Below are positions 20,286 through 36,692 of a DNA stretch of 64,000 nt, piece by piece. The notes beneath the pieces are model-generated. The model saw nothing but the letters and a program-made list of their open reading frames with translations, made no database searches and had not been told where the DNA came from. The first letter of the stretch is position 1, and every line of letters begins with the position of its first letter. This DNA is from Burkholderia mayonis (GTDB taxonomy: Bacteria > Pseudomonadota > Gammaproteobacteria > Burkholderiales > Burkholderiaceae): NCBI RefSeq assembly GCF_001523745.2, contig NZ_CP013387.1, positions 2,688,115 to 2,752,114 on the forward strand. The letters are read 5' to 3'. A program made the translations under genes and the position numbers.

Positions 20286-21713
20286 TCATACGTAGCGCAG
20301 CGCGTCGACGATCGACAGCCGCGCCGCATGGCGCGCGGGCAGCCACGCGGACAGCCCGGCGACGAACGCGAGCCCGACGAACGTCAGCGCGATCAGCCGC
20401 CATTCGCCCCACACGCGCACCGTCAGCGCGACCGAGTCGATCCGCGCGGGCGGCGTCCACGCGAGCCCGCTGTGATTGACCGCGAACGCGAGTCCGAGCG
20501 CGACGAGCACGCCGATCGACGCGCCGACGAGGCCAAGCAGCGCGCCTTCGCAGACGAACAGCGCCTGGATGCCGCTGCGGCGCACGCCCATCGAGCGCAG
20601 CGTGCCGATCTCGACGGTCCGCTCGAGGATCGCGGTGCTCATCGTGTTGCTGACGACGAACAGCACGATCGCGCCGATCAGCACGAACACGAAGCCGAAG
20701 ATCATCGAGAACATCCGGTTCGTCTGGTCATAAAACGGATTCAGTGCGGCGAAGTCGAGCACGTCGAGCGGCTGGCCTTCGAAGCGGCCGCCGAACAACT
20801 GGTCGATCCGTGCGCGTGCGGCGGGCAGTTGCGCGGTGTGCGCGAGCTGGATCTCGATCGCCGTCACGCGTGGTGCGTCACCGCCATAGACGAGCCGCTG
20901 CGCGCGCGGCAGGTGCATCGCGAGATAGACGTCGTCGAGCTCCTTCACGCCTTGCTGCTCGGCCTTGACGACCGTGAAGCCGCCGACGTTCGGCGCGCCG
21001 TACGCGTTCGCCGCGAGCACCTCGATGTGCGTCGCGCCGGCGCGCTCGCCGTTGCCCTCGCTCTTTTGCGCGTCCGCTTCGGCCGCCGCGAGCGCGATCA
21101 CGTCCGCGGGCGCATCGGCTGCGGATGCGCCGGACGCCGCGCTCGCCGCCTCCTTCAAGTTGTCGCCATCGCCGCAATCGGGCACGTGCAGCGGCGCGCA
21201 CAGATGCAGCACGCGCGCGACGCCGTGCCCGACGAGCGCCGCATCGGGCACGGTGCCGACGAGCGGATACGGCTTCGGCGCCAGCGGGAAGCCATAGTCG
21301 TTCCACTGCTGCATCCGGTTCTGCTCGTCAGCGATCGCACCCTGCGCGAGCACCGTGCGCGACACGCCCGCTTCGAAGTTGCCGGCGATCCCGCCGAACT
21401 GCAGCGTCGGCGTGATCACCGCGATCATCGTCGCGAGCACCGGATCATCGCGCAGCTGCGCGATCAGACGCTCATAGCCGCCGATCCCGTACGCGACCGG
21501 ATTGCCGCTGCCGTACTGGTAATAGCCGTGCCGCTGAATCTGCAAGTGCCCGCTGCGCCGCACGAAATCGGTCTGCAATCCGAACGTGATGTCCTTGCTG
21601 AAGCCGCCGAACAGCAGGACCGCGCAAACGCCGACGATCATCGCGAGCAACGTCGTGATCGAGCGCCGCCGGTTCCGCTGCAGGTTGCGCAGCGCCAACA
21701 TGAAGGTATGCAT
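20286..21713 (-). CDS. MacB/FtsX-type ABC transporter permease
   Basis: A 475-residue inner-membrane permease with the MacB/LolE topology. Helix 1 is near residues 17-38 (RSITTLLAMIVGVCAVLLFGGF), then a large periplasmic domain of about 290 residues, then three C-terminal helices (SMIFGFVFVLIGAIVLFVVSNTM, LLGLVGASIGVLVALGLAF, LIALTFVGLAFVAGLSAWL). The cytoplasmic loop EIGTLRSMGVRRSGI is the usual ATPase-coupling segment. This class moves substrates from the outer leaflet into the periplasmic route rather than importing nutrients. Its ATG overlaps the ATPase stop. Confidence 0.92.
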   Translation of the reverse strand: MHTFMLALRNLQRNRRRSITTLLAMIVGVCAVLLFGGFSKDITFGLQTDFVRRSGHLQIQRHGYYQYGSGNPVAYGIGGYERLIAQLRDDPVLATMIAVITPTLQFGGIAGNFEAGVSRTVLAQGAIADEQNRMQQWNDYGFPLAPKPYPLVGTVPDAALVGHGVARVLHLCAPLHVPDCGDGDNLKEAASAASGASAADAPADVIALAAAEADAQKSEGNGERAGATHIEVLAANAYGAPNVGGFTVVKAEQQGVKELDDVYLAMHLPRAQRLVYGGDAPRVTAIEIQLAHTAQLPAARARIDQLFGGRFEGQPLDVLDFAALNPFYDQTNRMFSMIFGFVFVLIGAIVLFVVSNTMSTAILERTVEIGTLRSMGVRRSGIQALFVCEGALLGLVGASIGVLVALGLAFAVNHSGLAWTPPARIDSVALTVRVWGEWRLIALTFVGLAFVAGLSAWLPARHAARLSIVDALRYV

Positions 21714-22414
21714 CAGCTTTGCGCCTCCTGCGCGATGCGGCGACGATCGACGATGCGGCCGTCGCGGATCTGCACGACGTCGTCGGCTGCATCCAGCACC
21801 TGCGGATCGTGCGACGACACGATGAACGACACGCCGCTCTCGCGCTGCATCCGGTGCATCAGCGCGATGATCGCCTGGCCCGTGACGCTGTCGAGGTTCG
21901 CGGTCGGCTCGTCGGCGAGCACGAGCGACGGCCCCGCCGCAAGCGCGCGCGCGATCGCGACGCGCTGCCGCTGGCCGCCCGACAACTGGCTCGGCCGGTG
22001 CGCGCCCTTGCCGTTCAGGCCAACCGCGTCGAGCAGATACGCGACGCGCGACGCGCGTTCGCGCGCGGGCGTGCGCGCCATCAGCAGCGGATATTCGACG
22101 TTCTCGTACGCGGACAACACGGGCAGCAGGTTGAACGACTGGAACACGTGGCCAACCTGTCGCGCGCGGAAGTCGGACAGCGCGTCGTCGGACAATGTCG
22201 CGGTGTCCTGCCCGGCGACGACGACACGCCCCGCGTCGGGCCGATCGATGCAGCCGATCATGTTGAGCAGCGTCGTCTTGCCGCTGCCGGACGGGCCGCT
22301 CAACACGGTGAAGCGGTTCGCGTCGATGTCGACCGACACGCCAGCCAGGCCGGTCACTTTCACGCTGCCGAGCAGATAGGTCTTGCTGATGCTATCGACG
22401 GAGACGATCGTCAT
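21713..22414 (-). CDS. LolD/MacB-type ABC transporter ATP-binding protein
   Basis: A 233-residue ATPase with Walker A GPSGSGKTT, Q-loop VFQSFNLLPVLSAYENV, signature [15 protein letters not shown], Walker B LVLADEPTANLD and switch His SSHDPQ. The Q-loop and YPLLM segment are typical of the LolD/MacB subfamily and pair with the permease encoded next. It overlaps the genes on both sides by 1-4 bases (TGATGA and ATGA), indicating translational coupling within the polyketide operon. Confidence 0.94.
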   Translation of the reverse strand: MTIVSVDSISKTYLLGSVKVTGLAGVSVDIDANRFTVLSGPSGSGKTTLLNMIGCIDRPDAGRVVVAGQDTATLSDDALSDFRARQVGHVFQSFNLLPVLSAYENVEYPLLMARTPARERASRVAYLLDAVGLNGKGAHRPSQLSGGQRQRVAIARALAAGPSLVLADEPTANLDSVTGQAIIALMHRMQRESGVSFIVSSHDPQVLDAADDVVQIRDGRIVDRRRIAQEAQS

Positions 22415-23919
22415 CACGCCTCTCCCGCTTGCACGCGCACGGCGGAAGGCGTGGCGGGCGTGGCGGACGCCGGCGCCGCGGTCGCGACGGCCACGGGCCG
22501 CCCCTGCCGCGCCGCCACGCGCGAATCGGGCAGCGCGCGAATCAGCCGCTTCAGTTGCAGCCGGTAAGCGAAATGCTCGACTTCGATCACGTGCCGCTGC
22601 GTGTCGCTGAAATGAATCCCGCCGTTCCAGTTCGAGCGGTCTCGCCGGATCAGCCGATCGATCCGCGCGGCCTTGCGCGGCGCCGCGTCGCGCGCGCGCA
22701 GATAGCGCGCGACGAGTTGCGCCTGATAGTCCATCAGCGGCCAGTTGCCGGTCGACGTCTGAAACAGGCCGATGAAGAACAGGTTCGGATGCGCCTGATC
22801 GAAGATGTTCAGATACAAGCGCGGCTGCATCTTGTCCCATTGCAGATACGACGGGTCGAGAAACGGAAAGCTGAGCTGGAAGCCCGTTGCGTAGACGATC
22901 GCGTCGATCTGCTCTTCGCTGCCGTCCGAGAACGCGACGCGGTCGCTCTTCAGCTCGACGACGTCCGGCTTCGCGACGAGATCGCCGTGTCCGAGGTGAT
23001 AGAACAGCGTCGAGTTGATGATGAAGTGCGCTTCGAACAGCTTGTGGTCCGGCTTCGGCAGCCCGTAGTCTTCCGGCTGGCCGGCCGTCGTCAGGCGCAG
23101 GAGCCGCACGCCGAAGAAGCGCCGCGCCCACAGCGGCAGGCGCAGCTTCAACGGCCACTCGGCCCAGCGATCGGCAGGAATCCCGAATAGAAATTTCGGC
23201 CAGTAGTAGTAGCCGCGCCGCGTGCTATGGAACACCGCGCGCGCGTGATGGACCGCCTCGACCGCGATGTCGCAGCCCGAATTGCCCGCGCCGACGACGA
23301 GCACCCGCTTGTCCTTCAGCACATCGGGCGTCTTGTACAGCGCCGAATGCAGTTGCAGCCCGTCGAAGCGACCCGGATAGTCGGGCACCTGCGGCTTCGA
23401 CAGATGGCCGTTGCAGACGAACACGCCCTTGTAGTGGCGCACCTCGTGGCCGTCGAGTTCAACGCGCCACAGCCCGCCGTCCGCGAGCGGCGCGACTTCG
23501 AGCACGGTCCGGTTGAACTCCGCGTGCTCGTAGACGCCGAAGCGGCGCGCGTAGTCGCGCAGGTAAGCGAGCGCCTGATCGCCGCGCGCGTACGTCGGAT
23601 AATCGGCGGGCATCGGGTAGTCCGTGTATTCGGAGAACGCGCGCGAGCTGATCATGTGCACCGACTTGTAGATCGCGCTGCACGGCTTGCCGTAGTACCA
23701 CGTGCCGCCGATGCCGTCTTCGCGTTCGATCAGATCGAATGCGATGCCATGCTCGCGCAGGTTCTTCGCCGTCGCAATGCCGGCCGCGCCGCCGCCGATG
23801 ATGCAGTAGCGGTTGCTGCAATCCCGATTCGCCGACGCTGCCGTCGCCGCTGTCGGTTCCGTTGTCGCTTTCGTCGTTGTCATCGTTGTCGTTCTCTCAC
23901 TTGTGCGGTCGCGTGTCAT
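22414..23919 (-). CDS. FAD-dependent monooxygenase (FMO/BVMO-like)
   Basis: A 501-residue flavoprotein. The FAD Rossmann motif is IIGGGAAGIATAKNL (about 40-54), the NADPH motif is VVGAGNSGCDIA, and between them lies an FMO-type fingerprint FDGLQLHSALY (FxGxxxHxxxY). These enzymes oxygenate soft nucleophiles or ketones with NADPH and O2. In this operon a tailoring oxidation of the polyketide lipid is likely, together with the P450. The ATG at 23919 overlaps the P450-KR-DH stop; an ATG 12 codons later (23883) is the alternative. The last 40 residues are Ala/Pro-rich and low complexity. Confidence 0.9.
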   Translation of the reverse strand: MTRDRTSERTTTMTTTKATTEPTAATAASANRDCSNRYCIIGGGAAGIATAKNLREHGIAFDLIEREDGIGGTWYYGKPCSAIYKSVHMISSRAFSEYTDYPMPADYPTYARGDQALAYLRDYARRFGVYEHAEFNRTVLEVAPLADGGLWRVELDGHEVRHYKGVFVCNGHLSKPQVPDYPGRFDGLQLHSALYKTPDVLKDKRVLVVGAGNSGCDIAVEAVHHARAVFHSTRRGYYYWPKFLFGIPADRWAEWPLKLRLPLWARRFFGVRLLRLTTAGQPEDYGLPKPDHKLFEAHFIINSTLFYHLGHGDLVAKPDVVELKSDRVAFSDGSEEQIDAIVYATGFQLSFPFLDPSYLQWDKMQPRLYLNIFDQAHPNLFFIGLFQTSTGNWPLMDYQAQLVARYLRARDAAPRKAARIDRLIRRDRSNWNGGIHFSDTQRHVIEVEHFAYRLQLKRLIRALPDSRVAARQGRPVAVATAAPASATPATPSAVRVQAGEA

Positions 23920-26900
23920 GCCGTCAGCGGGTCAGCAAGCGCGCCCGCTTCAGGCTGTGTCGCCTGCGCGGCGTCGACGCGCGTGTCGTCGAGGCGCAGC
24001 AGCACGTAGCCGCGCGCGTCGATCATCGCGAAGCGGCCGGTCGCATACTCGACGACGCCGTCGGCCGACGATGCCGGCAGCCGTGCGAGCTTCGCGCCGC
24101 CGATCCGCCAGACGGCGGGCGCGTCGGATTGCGCCGCGCCCCATTCGGCGAGCAGGACGCGCAGAACGTGCTCGACGTGATTGACGGGCAGGCGCAGCTC
24201 GAGCGGAAACGGCAGCGTCCACAAGCTCAGCACCGCGGCAGGCGGCACGCGGCCGATCCGAACGATGCCGGCCGACGCGTCGTCGGGCACGCTCCAGTCA
24301 CCCGCCGGCAGCAGATCGCCGTTCCACGCGGCGTGCGGCGCGCTCGTCAGCCTCGATGGTTCGAGCGTCGCGTCGGGCGGCCGCGCATACGCGGCGCCGA
24401 TCTGCTCAGGCTCCGTCCGGTAGACGAGCGTCATGCTGAGCAGCTCGGCTTGCGTGCGCGCGTCGCTGCAGCGCACGTCGACGCACCAGGCATCGCCGAT
24501 CATGTAGCCGGCCGCCTCGCTGCCGATCTCGACGGGCGCGCCGCCGTTCGACACGTCGGGCAGCGCGTCGAGGCGCAGCACGACGTTCGTCATCTCGCTC
24601 AGGTCGCGCGGCTCGCCCGTCGGCGGCATCACCCAGTCGCCGACCGCGCACGCATGCTCGAGCACGAGCGATGCGGGAAGCACCGCCCGGCCGTTGAAGC
24701 GGAACGCGTGCGCGTATGGCGCGACGGCCGGATCGATCGCATAGCGGCCTTCGAAGCGCTTGAACGGCCGAAAGCGCAGCGGCTCGCCGACGTGATGCCG
24801 GCGCGTGACGAGCTCGCCGATGTTCGGCAGCTCGCGAATCGGCAGGAAGCCCTTGATCTGCACGGGCGTCGGCGCGCGACCGACCGCGCCCATGAACATC
24901 ACTTCGCCGCTGCCCGGCGACGCGAGCTCGCGCAGCCAATGCCGCACGCCCTCGTCGACGTTCATCGGCGTGATGTAGCGCTGCGTGACTGCGAAGTTCG
25001 TGATCATTCCGACGCCTTCCCATGTCGGCCACACGAGCGTCTTCACGCCGCACGCGGGCGGAAGCGCATGCTTCGCCGCCCAGAGACCGAGGCGCGCGAG
25101 CCCTTCGTTCGCGGCCGCGTAGTCGGTCTCGCCCGTCATTCCGCCCCAGCGGCCCGTCAACGAGCCGACGTTGCAGAACTGCACGAGCCGCGGCCGGGTG
25201 CGGACGGCATCGCACAGATTCGCGAAGCCGAGCACCTTCGTGCGGACCGTGCGCGCGAAGTCGTCGGCGCCCTTCTGGATCAGGCGCACCGGTTGGTCGA
25301 CGCCCGCGTTGTGGATCACCATCCGCAGCGAATCGCCGAGCTCGTCGCACAGCGCGCGCACGGCCGCGCGATCGGTCACGTCGCAGACCCGATAACGAAC
25401 CGGCAAATCGAGCGCGGCCATCTCGTCGAGCGCCGCCTTCAACTCGCGCCGCCGCTTGAGCCGCTGCAGCATCGCGCGAATCGCCTTCGGCGGATTGTCG
25501 GGCGTCGCCGCGCGCAGTTGCTCGAGGCCGTATCGCTTGAAGCCTTCGTCGTCGAGCGCCATCCACGGCTCGCTGCCGTCAGGCGACGCCTCGCGTCCCG
25601 TGACGATCACCGTGCAGCCGTGACGCTCGGCGAGCGCACGCGCGCACAACAGGCCGATTCCGCGCGCGCCGCCCGAGAACAGCACGGTGTCGCCCGGCGC
25701 GAGCGAAGCGCGCGCGTCCACGGCAAGCGGCGGCAGTTCATTGCGCCGCGCGTGCAGCGTGTAGCGCACGCCCTGCCGGTAGCCGACCTCGAAGAAGCCC
25801 CAACGATAGAGCTCGTTGACGACGAGCCGGTCGACGCGGCCCGTCTCGTCGGGCGCGATGTCGAGCACGCGCACGTTGCAGTTCGGCAGCTCCTGCGGCA
25901 GCGTCTTTGCGAGTCCCGCCCACAGGCCGCCGAGCGGCTGCGCGCCGGCGGCGGCGTCGCCGTAACCCATCATTCCGTCCATCCACGTGAGCGCGACGTA
26001 GAAGAGCCGCGACGTATCGTCCTCCGCCGCCCAGTCGCCATAGCACGCCTTCAGCAGCTCGACCGTGCGGCGCATCGGCGCTTCCCATGCGCTCGCGTCG
26101 TCGAGCGTGAACGGCGCTTCGAGCCCGAGATCGACGATGCCGTCGAACGGGCCCGCTTCGTTGACGAACGTCCGCGCGGCCTCCGCGTAATCGGCGTTCG
26201 CTGCGGGCGCGAACACCGACACCTTCGTGCACGTCCGCGCGAGCGCGGCCGTGATGCGCTCGACCGTGCCGCCGCGCCCGTTGACGAGCGCGATTCGCTT
26301 GCCGCTCAACGCGGGCGACGGCGCATCGGGAACCGGATCGACGGGCGCCGGCCGCCACGTGAAGCGCCATGCGGGCACGCCGCGGGCGCTCGCGTCAGCG
26401 GCTGCATCACGCGGCGCCGCTGTGCTCGGCGTCGCGAGCGACAGCCTCGCGGCGTCGGCGTGTTGCCGGTTCGCCGCACGCTCGTCGGCCACGGCCGGGC
26501 CGCTCGCATGCGCGACATCGAGCGCTTGCGCCGATTCCGCCGCTGCCCCCGCCGCCGCGCTCGCGCCGATCTCGCCCGCCGCCGCCATCGGACACGCGGC
26601 GCCCGTCGGCTCGACCGTATCGCCGAGCGGCCGCAGCGCACGTGCAGCCTCGTGCTCGCGCACGCGCGCGAGATGACTCTGCTGACGCTCGCGCGGCTTC
26701 ACGACCAGACGGATGCCGTGCACCGGCCGCAGCGAGATCGTCGCGCCGAGTTCGATCGGATGGCCGGGCAGCGCGTTCAGATCGAAATGCTGCGCGACCA
26801 CCGCGACGAGCACGCGCATCTGCAACAGCGCGGTCTGGAAGCCGATGCACTTGCGCATCCCGCCGCCGAACGGGAAATAGACGAAGCGATGGCGAGCTGC

Positions 26901-28027
26901 CGCCTCGCTCGCGAAGTTCTCCGGATCGAACGCGTCCGGATTCCGCCAGAACGCCGGATGACGATGCGTGACGTACGGCGACATGAACACCGACGAGCGC
27001 GCCGGAATCCGATAGCCGCCGATCTCGTCGTCTTCGACGAGATCGCGCGTGAAGCCCCAGATCGGCGGATAGACGCGCAGCACCTCGTCGACGACCTGCG
27101 ACAGATACGGCAATTGTTCGAAGTCCTGCACGGTCGGCGCGCGCCCGCCGAGGCGCGCGTCGAGCTCGTCGCGTAGCTGGCGCAGCACCGCCGGATGCTG
27201 CGCCAGCGCATACAGCGCCCACGCGAGGCCCGCGCCCGTCGTCTCATGGCCCGCGAGGAACACGGTCATCACTTCGTCATGCACTTCCTGCTGCGTCATC
27301 GGCGCGCCGGTGTCGGGATCGCGGGCATTCAGCAGCAGCGAAATCACGTCGCTCGGCTCGCAGCGTTCGTCGCGGTGATCGGCGATGATCTTCGCGATGA
27401 TCGTGTCGATCGCGCGGCGCGCGTGCGCGATCCGGCGATTGAAGCGCGTCGGCGCCCAGCGCGGGATGAAGTCGTTCATGTTGCCCTGCGGCATCATCGC
27501 TTCGATCCCGAAGCGCACCGCCGGCCCCACCGCCTCCGCATGCGTCGACACGTCGGTGTTGAACACCATCAGCCCGAGCATCCGCAGGCTCAGGTGCATC
27601 ATCTCCTCGACGACGTCGATCGACTTGCCGGGCGGCAGCGCGCTCCAGCGATGCGCGAGCGCGAGCGCCGCGTCGCCGACCGCGGCCGTGTGCGCGTCGA
27701 CCTGCTTCTTGTGAAAGAGCGGCTGCACCGCGCGTCGGTGGCGGCGCCAGAATTCGCCGTCGGTCGTCAGCAGGCCGTCGCCGAAGAACATCTTGAAGTT
27801 GTCGTAGAAACGCCCGCGCACGTAGTTGCGATGGTTCTCCTGCAACACGTACTGAACGTGGTCCGGATGCGCGAGCGCATGCGTGACGAACGGTCCGAGC
27901 CGGTTGCGCGCAACGTCGCCGTATTGCTGGTGCAAACGCAGCAGCATCGTAATCGGATTGCGCTTGTATGCAGCGAGGTTGCCCATCACGAGGCTGCCGC
28001 GCGGCCCCGGCGCCTGGCGGTGCTTGC

Positions 28028-28031
<4 letters not shown>
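23916..28031 (-). CDS. Trifunctional cytochrome P450 - ketoreductase - dehydratase fusion
   Basis: A 1371-residue fusion. Residues 1-450 form a bacterial P450: I-helix AGHETT (260-265), EVLR as the ExxR motif (about 316-319), heme loop FPFGGGMRKCIGF with Cys395. An Ala-rich linker (about 470-555) leads to a PKS-type ketoreductase: structural half about 565-760, catalytic half with SGGARGIG (786-793), HNAG, Ser957 and Tyr971 (GETDYAAAN). Residues about 1090-1371 look like a double-hotdog dehydratase (YAHAFRFNGRAVLPAS), but the canonical HxxxG His position is Phe, with a His four residues earlier. The DH may be inactive or altered. The ATG overlaps the KS-protein stop. It would reduce and oxidise intermediates or product of the same assembly line. 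Confidence 0.9.
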
Positions 28032-34447
<6,416 letters not shown>

Positions 34448-34549
34448 AAATCGCAGTGGTCAGGATTACCAAACATTCGGACGAGACTCTCCGTCTGATC
34501 CGGCCCTCTCCTCTCGTTTTTCTCGTGGCGCGCGGTGCGTGCGCGGCGC

Positions 34550-36106
34550 TCAGCTCATGACGAGCGCCGCCGCCTTGCCCTGGTGTTCATGGACGAAGTC
34601 GACGATCTGCCCCATCGCCTTGAAGTCGCCGGCGCGGAAGTTCGCCGGCAGCGGCGGCAGCCCGTAGCGGGCGGTGATCCGCTGGATGATCTCGGTCTGC
34701 TTGACCGAATCGATCCCAAGCTCCGCTTCGAGCTCGACCGTCTCGGTGAACACTTCGACCGGATACTCCATCGCTTCCGCGTAGATCGCGACGAGCTCGG
34801 TGAAGAGCCGGTCGCGCGGCACGTGCGCGGTCGGGGCCGCGGCGGGCGCGGCCGGTGCTTGCACGATTGGAGCGGCCGGCGCTTGCGCGGCCGGCGAAAC
34901 GCTCGCCGCAGCCGCATGCGCGGCCGGCGCGAAACCGGCCGCGCCGCCGCGTTCGGTCACGATTTGCGGCGCGGGCGTCGCCTGCAGCCCCCGCGCGTCG
35001 AAGTAACGCTTGAGCTCGCCCTTGATCTTCTCGACGATCCCCGGACCACTGTCGCGCCAGAACTCGTCGAAATCGAGTTGCAGATGGCTTGCGCGAATGT
35101 CGTCGTTCATGACACTACCCCCATTGAAATATGCGAGAACGTTCTCCAGGCCGCCGAGTTCGCCTCCCACGCTCGACGCGCCCGGAAAGGTCTTGATGGC
35201 GCCGGGTCCCAGCGCGCGCACCGCGATCTTGCTGAGCACATTCAGCGCACCGCACTCGACGAGCGCGCCGACACCCGCGGCTTTCAGTCTTGCGACCCCA
35301 TCTCCGAACCGGACCGGCAATACGAGATGGCGCGCGAGACACGCGCCGAGATCGTCGGCTGCCGAGTAATAGCGATTCAATATCGGTGAATAAACCGGAT
35401 ATTCGAGCGCTTTATTTCTATAAGCTTTCAGACGTCGCCCGAATTCAATTCGCGCATTTTCCAGATCGTCGTGATGAAATGCGTAAGGCGAATTCAATAT
35501 TTGCGCGGATGTATTATTTCGAATGCAATAAGCCGAGAATTCATCGACGTATTCTTGCGCGCCCGATACGACGGTCTGCGACGCATGATTTTCGACCGCG
35601 ATCTGCACGCGCCCCTTGCGTTCTTCGGGCGCGCCGCGAAAGCATGCGGCGAGATGCGCGCGCACCGCGTCGGGTGACGCGGACACGGCCGCCATCCGGC
35701 CGCCGGCGGGCGCGGCCGCGCGCAGCGCGTCGATCCGGTCGCAGACGATGTCGGCGCCTTCCTCGATCGAGAACGCGCCGCCGCACGTGAGCGCGGCAAT
35801 CTCGCCGAAGCTGTGTCCGACGAGCACGTCGGGCCGCACCGCACGCGCGCGCAGCGCCTCGAAGTATGAGATGGACGTCGCATAGATCGCGAGTTGCAGC
35901 AGATCCGGCGCGTATTGCAGGAGATCCTCGACGCCGACGTGCTCGTCCCACAGCGTCGCGAGCAACGGACGGCGCAGCCGTCGGACGGAAACGGCATCGA
36001 TGGCTTGCATCGCCCGCTGCACCGCGGGATACGCGCCGCTCAACGCCCGCGTCGCGCCCGCATGGAATGCGCCTTGCCCGGGAAACAGAAATGCAACTTG
36101 CACCAT
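34550..36106 (-). CDS. Acyltransferase - acyl carrier protein didomain
   Basis: A 518-residue protein that loads extender units and carries the growing chain. Residues 1-330 are a malonyl-CoA:ACP transacylase-type domain: FLFPGQG (6-12), nucleophile Ser99 in GHSFGE, Arg near 124, His211 in YAFHHDD. An Ala/Pro linker (about 390-430) leads to a single ACP (about 432-510) with attachment Ser467 in ELGIDSVKQ. PUFA synthases usually carry tandem ACPs; here there is only one. It is the first gene of the polyketide operon. The ATG at 36106 gives the usual MVQVAFLFPGQG start and has AAAGG upstream; an ATG-like start eight codons earlier is unlikely. The synthase gene begins 102 bases downstream. Confidence 0.93.
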   Translation of the reverse strand: MVQVAFLFPGQGAFHAGATRALSGAYPAVQRAMQAIDAVSVRRLRRPLLATLWDEHVGVEDLLQYAPDLLQLAIYATSISYFEALRARAVRPDVLVGHSFGEIAALTCGGAFSIEEGADIVCDRIDALRAAAPAGGRMAAVSASPDAVRAHLAACFRGAPEERKGRVQIAVENHASQTVVSGAQEYVDEFSAYCIRNNTSAQILNSPYAFHHDDLENARIEFGRRLKAYRNKALEYPVYSPILNRYYSAADDLGACLARHLVLPVRFGDGVARLKAAGVGALVECGALNVLSKIAVRALGPGAIKTFPGASSVGGELGGLENVLAYFNGGSVMNDDIRASHLQLDFDEFWRDSGPGIVEKIKGELKRYFDARGLQATPAPQIVTERGGAAGFAPAAHAAAASVSPAAQAPAAPIVQAPAAPAAAPTAHVPRDRLFTELVAIYAEAMEYPVEVFTETVELEAELGIDSVKQTEIIQRITARYGLPPLPANFRAGDFKAMGQIVDFVHEHQGKAAALVMS

Positions 36107-36233
36107 GTGATTGCCTTTGCCCACCACCAACGCCGAACGGCCCGATGTCGATCGGTCTAGAATTCGTCCCCTCAGCCTCCTGCTGAATATTTATTCGATT
36201 ACGCATCGCGCCGACGATATGCAATCCTTAAAT

Positions 36234-36248
36234 CCAATAATGTATTGG
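36234..36248. promoter_or_regulatory. Perfect palindrome, possible operator
   Basis: CCAATA-ATG-TATTGG, a perfect 6-bp inverted repeat with a 3-base spacer, 130 bases upstream of the AT-ACP start in the A/T-rich core of the divergent region. Its size and symmetry suit a dimeric repressor or activator. The cognate protein is not identifiable. Confidence 0.45.
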
Positions 36249-36485
36249 CGTAAAGTAACATACACGCTTACACACCTATGTTCGCCAAACCACATATCTT
36301 CTGTGCGCATTTACACGTCGAATAGGCATGCCGTCGCACCGCGCCGATCCGAACCAAAAGGCAATTTCGCGGCGCCGTTTGTTAAAAATGTTGAATTAAA
36401 CGGCTGAAAATCGATATTCACGCGCGGCGGCGCCGATTGGCGGCCGCCGCGAACGAATCGGCGCGCGCCGGCGGGCGGCCGCGCG

Positions 36486-36501
36486 CGCAATAGTCCCGCC
36501 G
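36486..36501 (-). promoter_or_regulatory. Sigma-54-like -24/-12 promoter candidate for the polyketide operon
   Basis: The minus strand reads CGGCGGGACTATTGCG. It fits the TGGCACG-N4-TTGCW consensus at the critical GG, spacing of 10 bases and GC, but departs at several flanking bases. It would give a leader of about 370 bases before the AT-ACP gene. The G/C-rich surroundings make a chance match possible. Confidence 0.35.
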
Positions 36502-36692
36502 CAACGCCGCATCGTTCCCCAAGCCCTGCACCCGCCTTCGTGCCGCCTCCCTGTCGCTTTCCGTCACATTCCAACCCTATTTCGTAACAATCCGGCGAGA
36601 TTCACATGCGCCGGAACCTTGCCGACTCTGAAACCCGCGCGCCGGTATACTTGGACACTTTGCCTTTCCGCAGCCCCCCAACCCGCCGCCTC

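Larger units (their letters stand above)
36107..36692. other. Divergent control region between the polyketide operon and hpnN
   Basis: About 590 bases with an A/T-rich core (36180-36410) set in very G/C-rich DNA. It contains a perfect 6-3-6 palindrome (36234-36248) and a sigma-54-like promoter candidate facing the polyketide operon (36486-36501). Minus-strand transcripts begin here for the AT-ACP gene and plus-strand ones for hpnN. No gene is supported. Confidence 0.6.
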
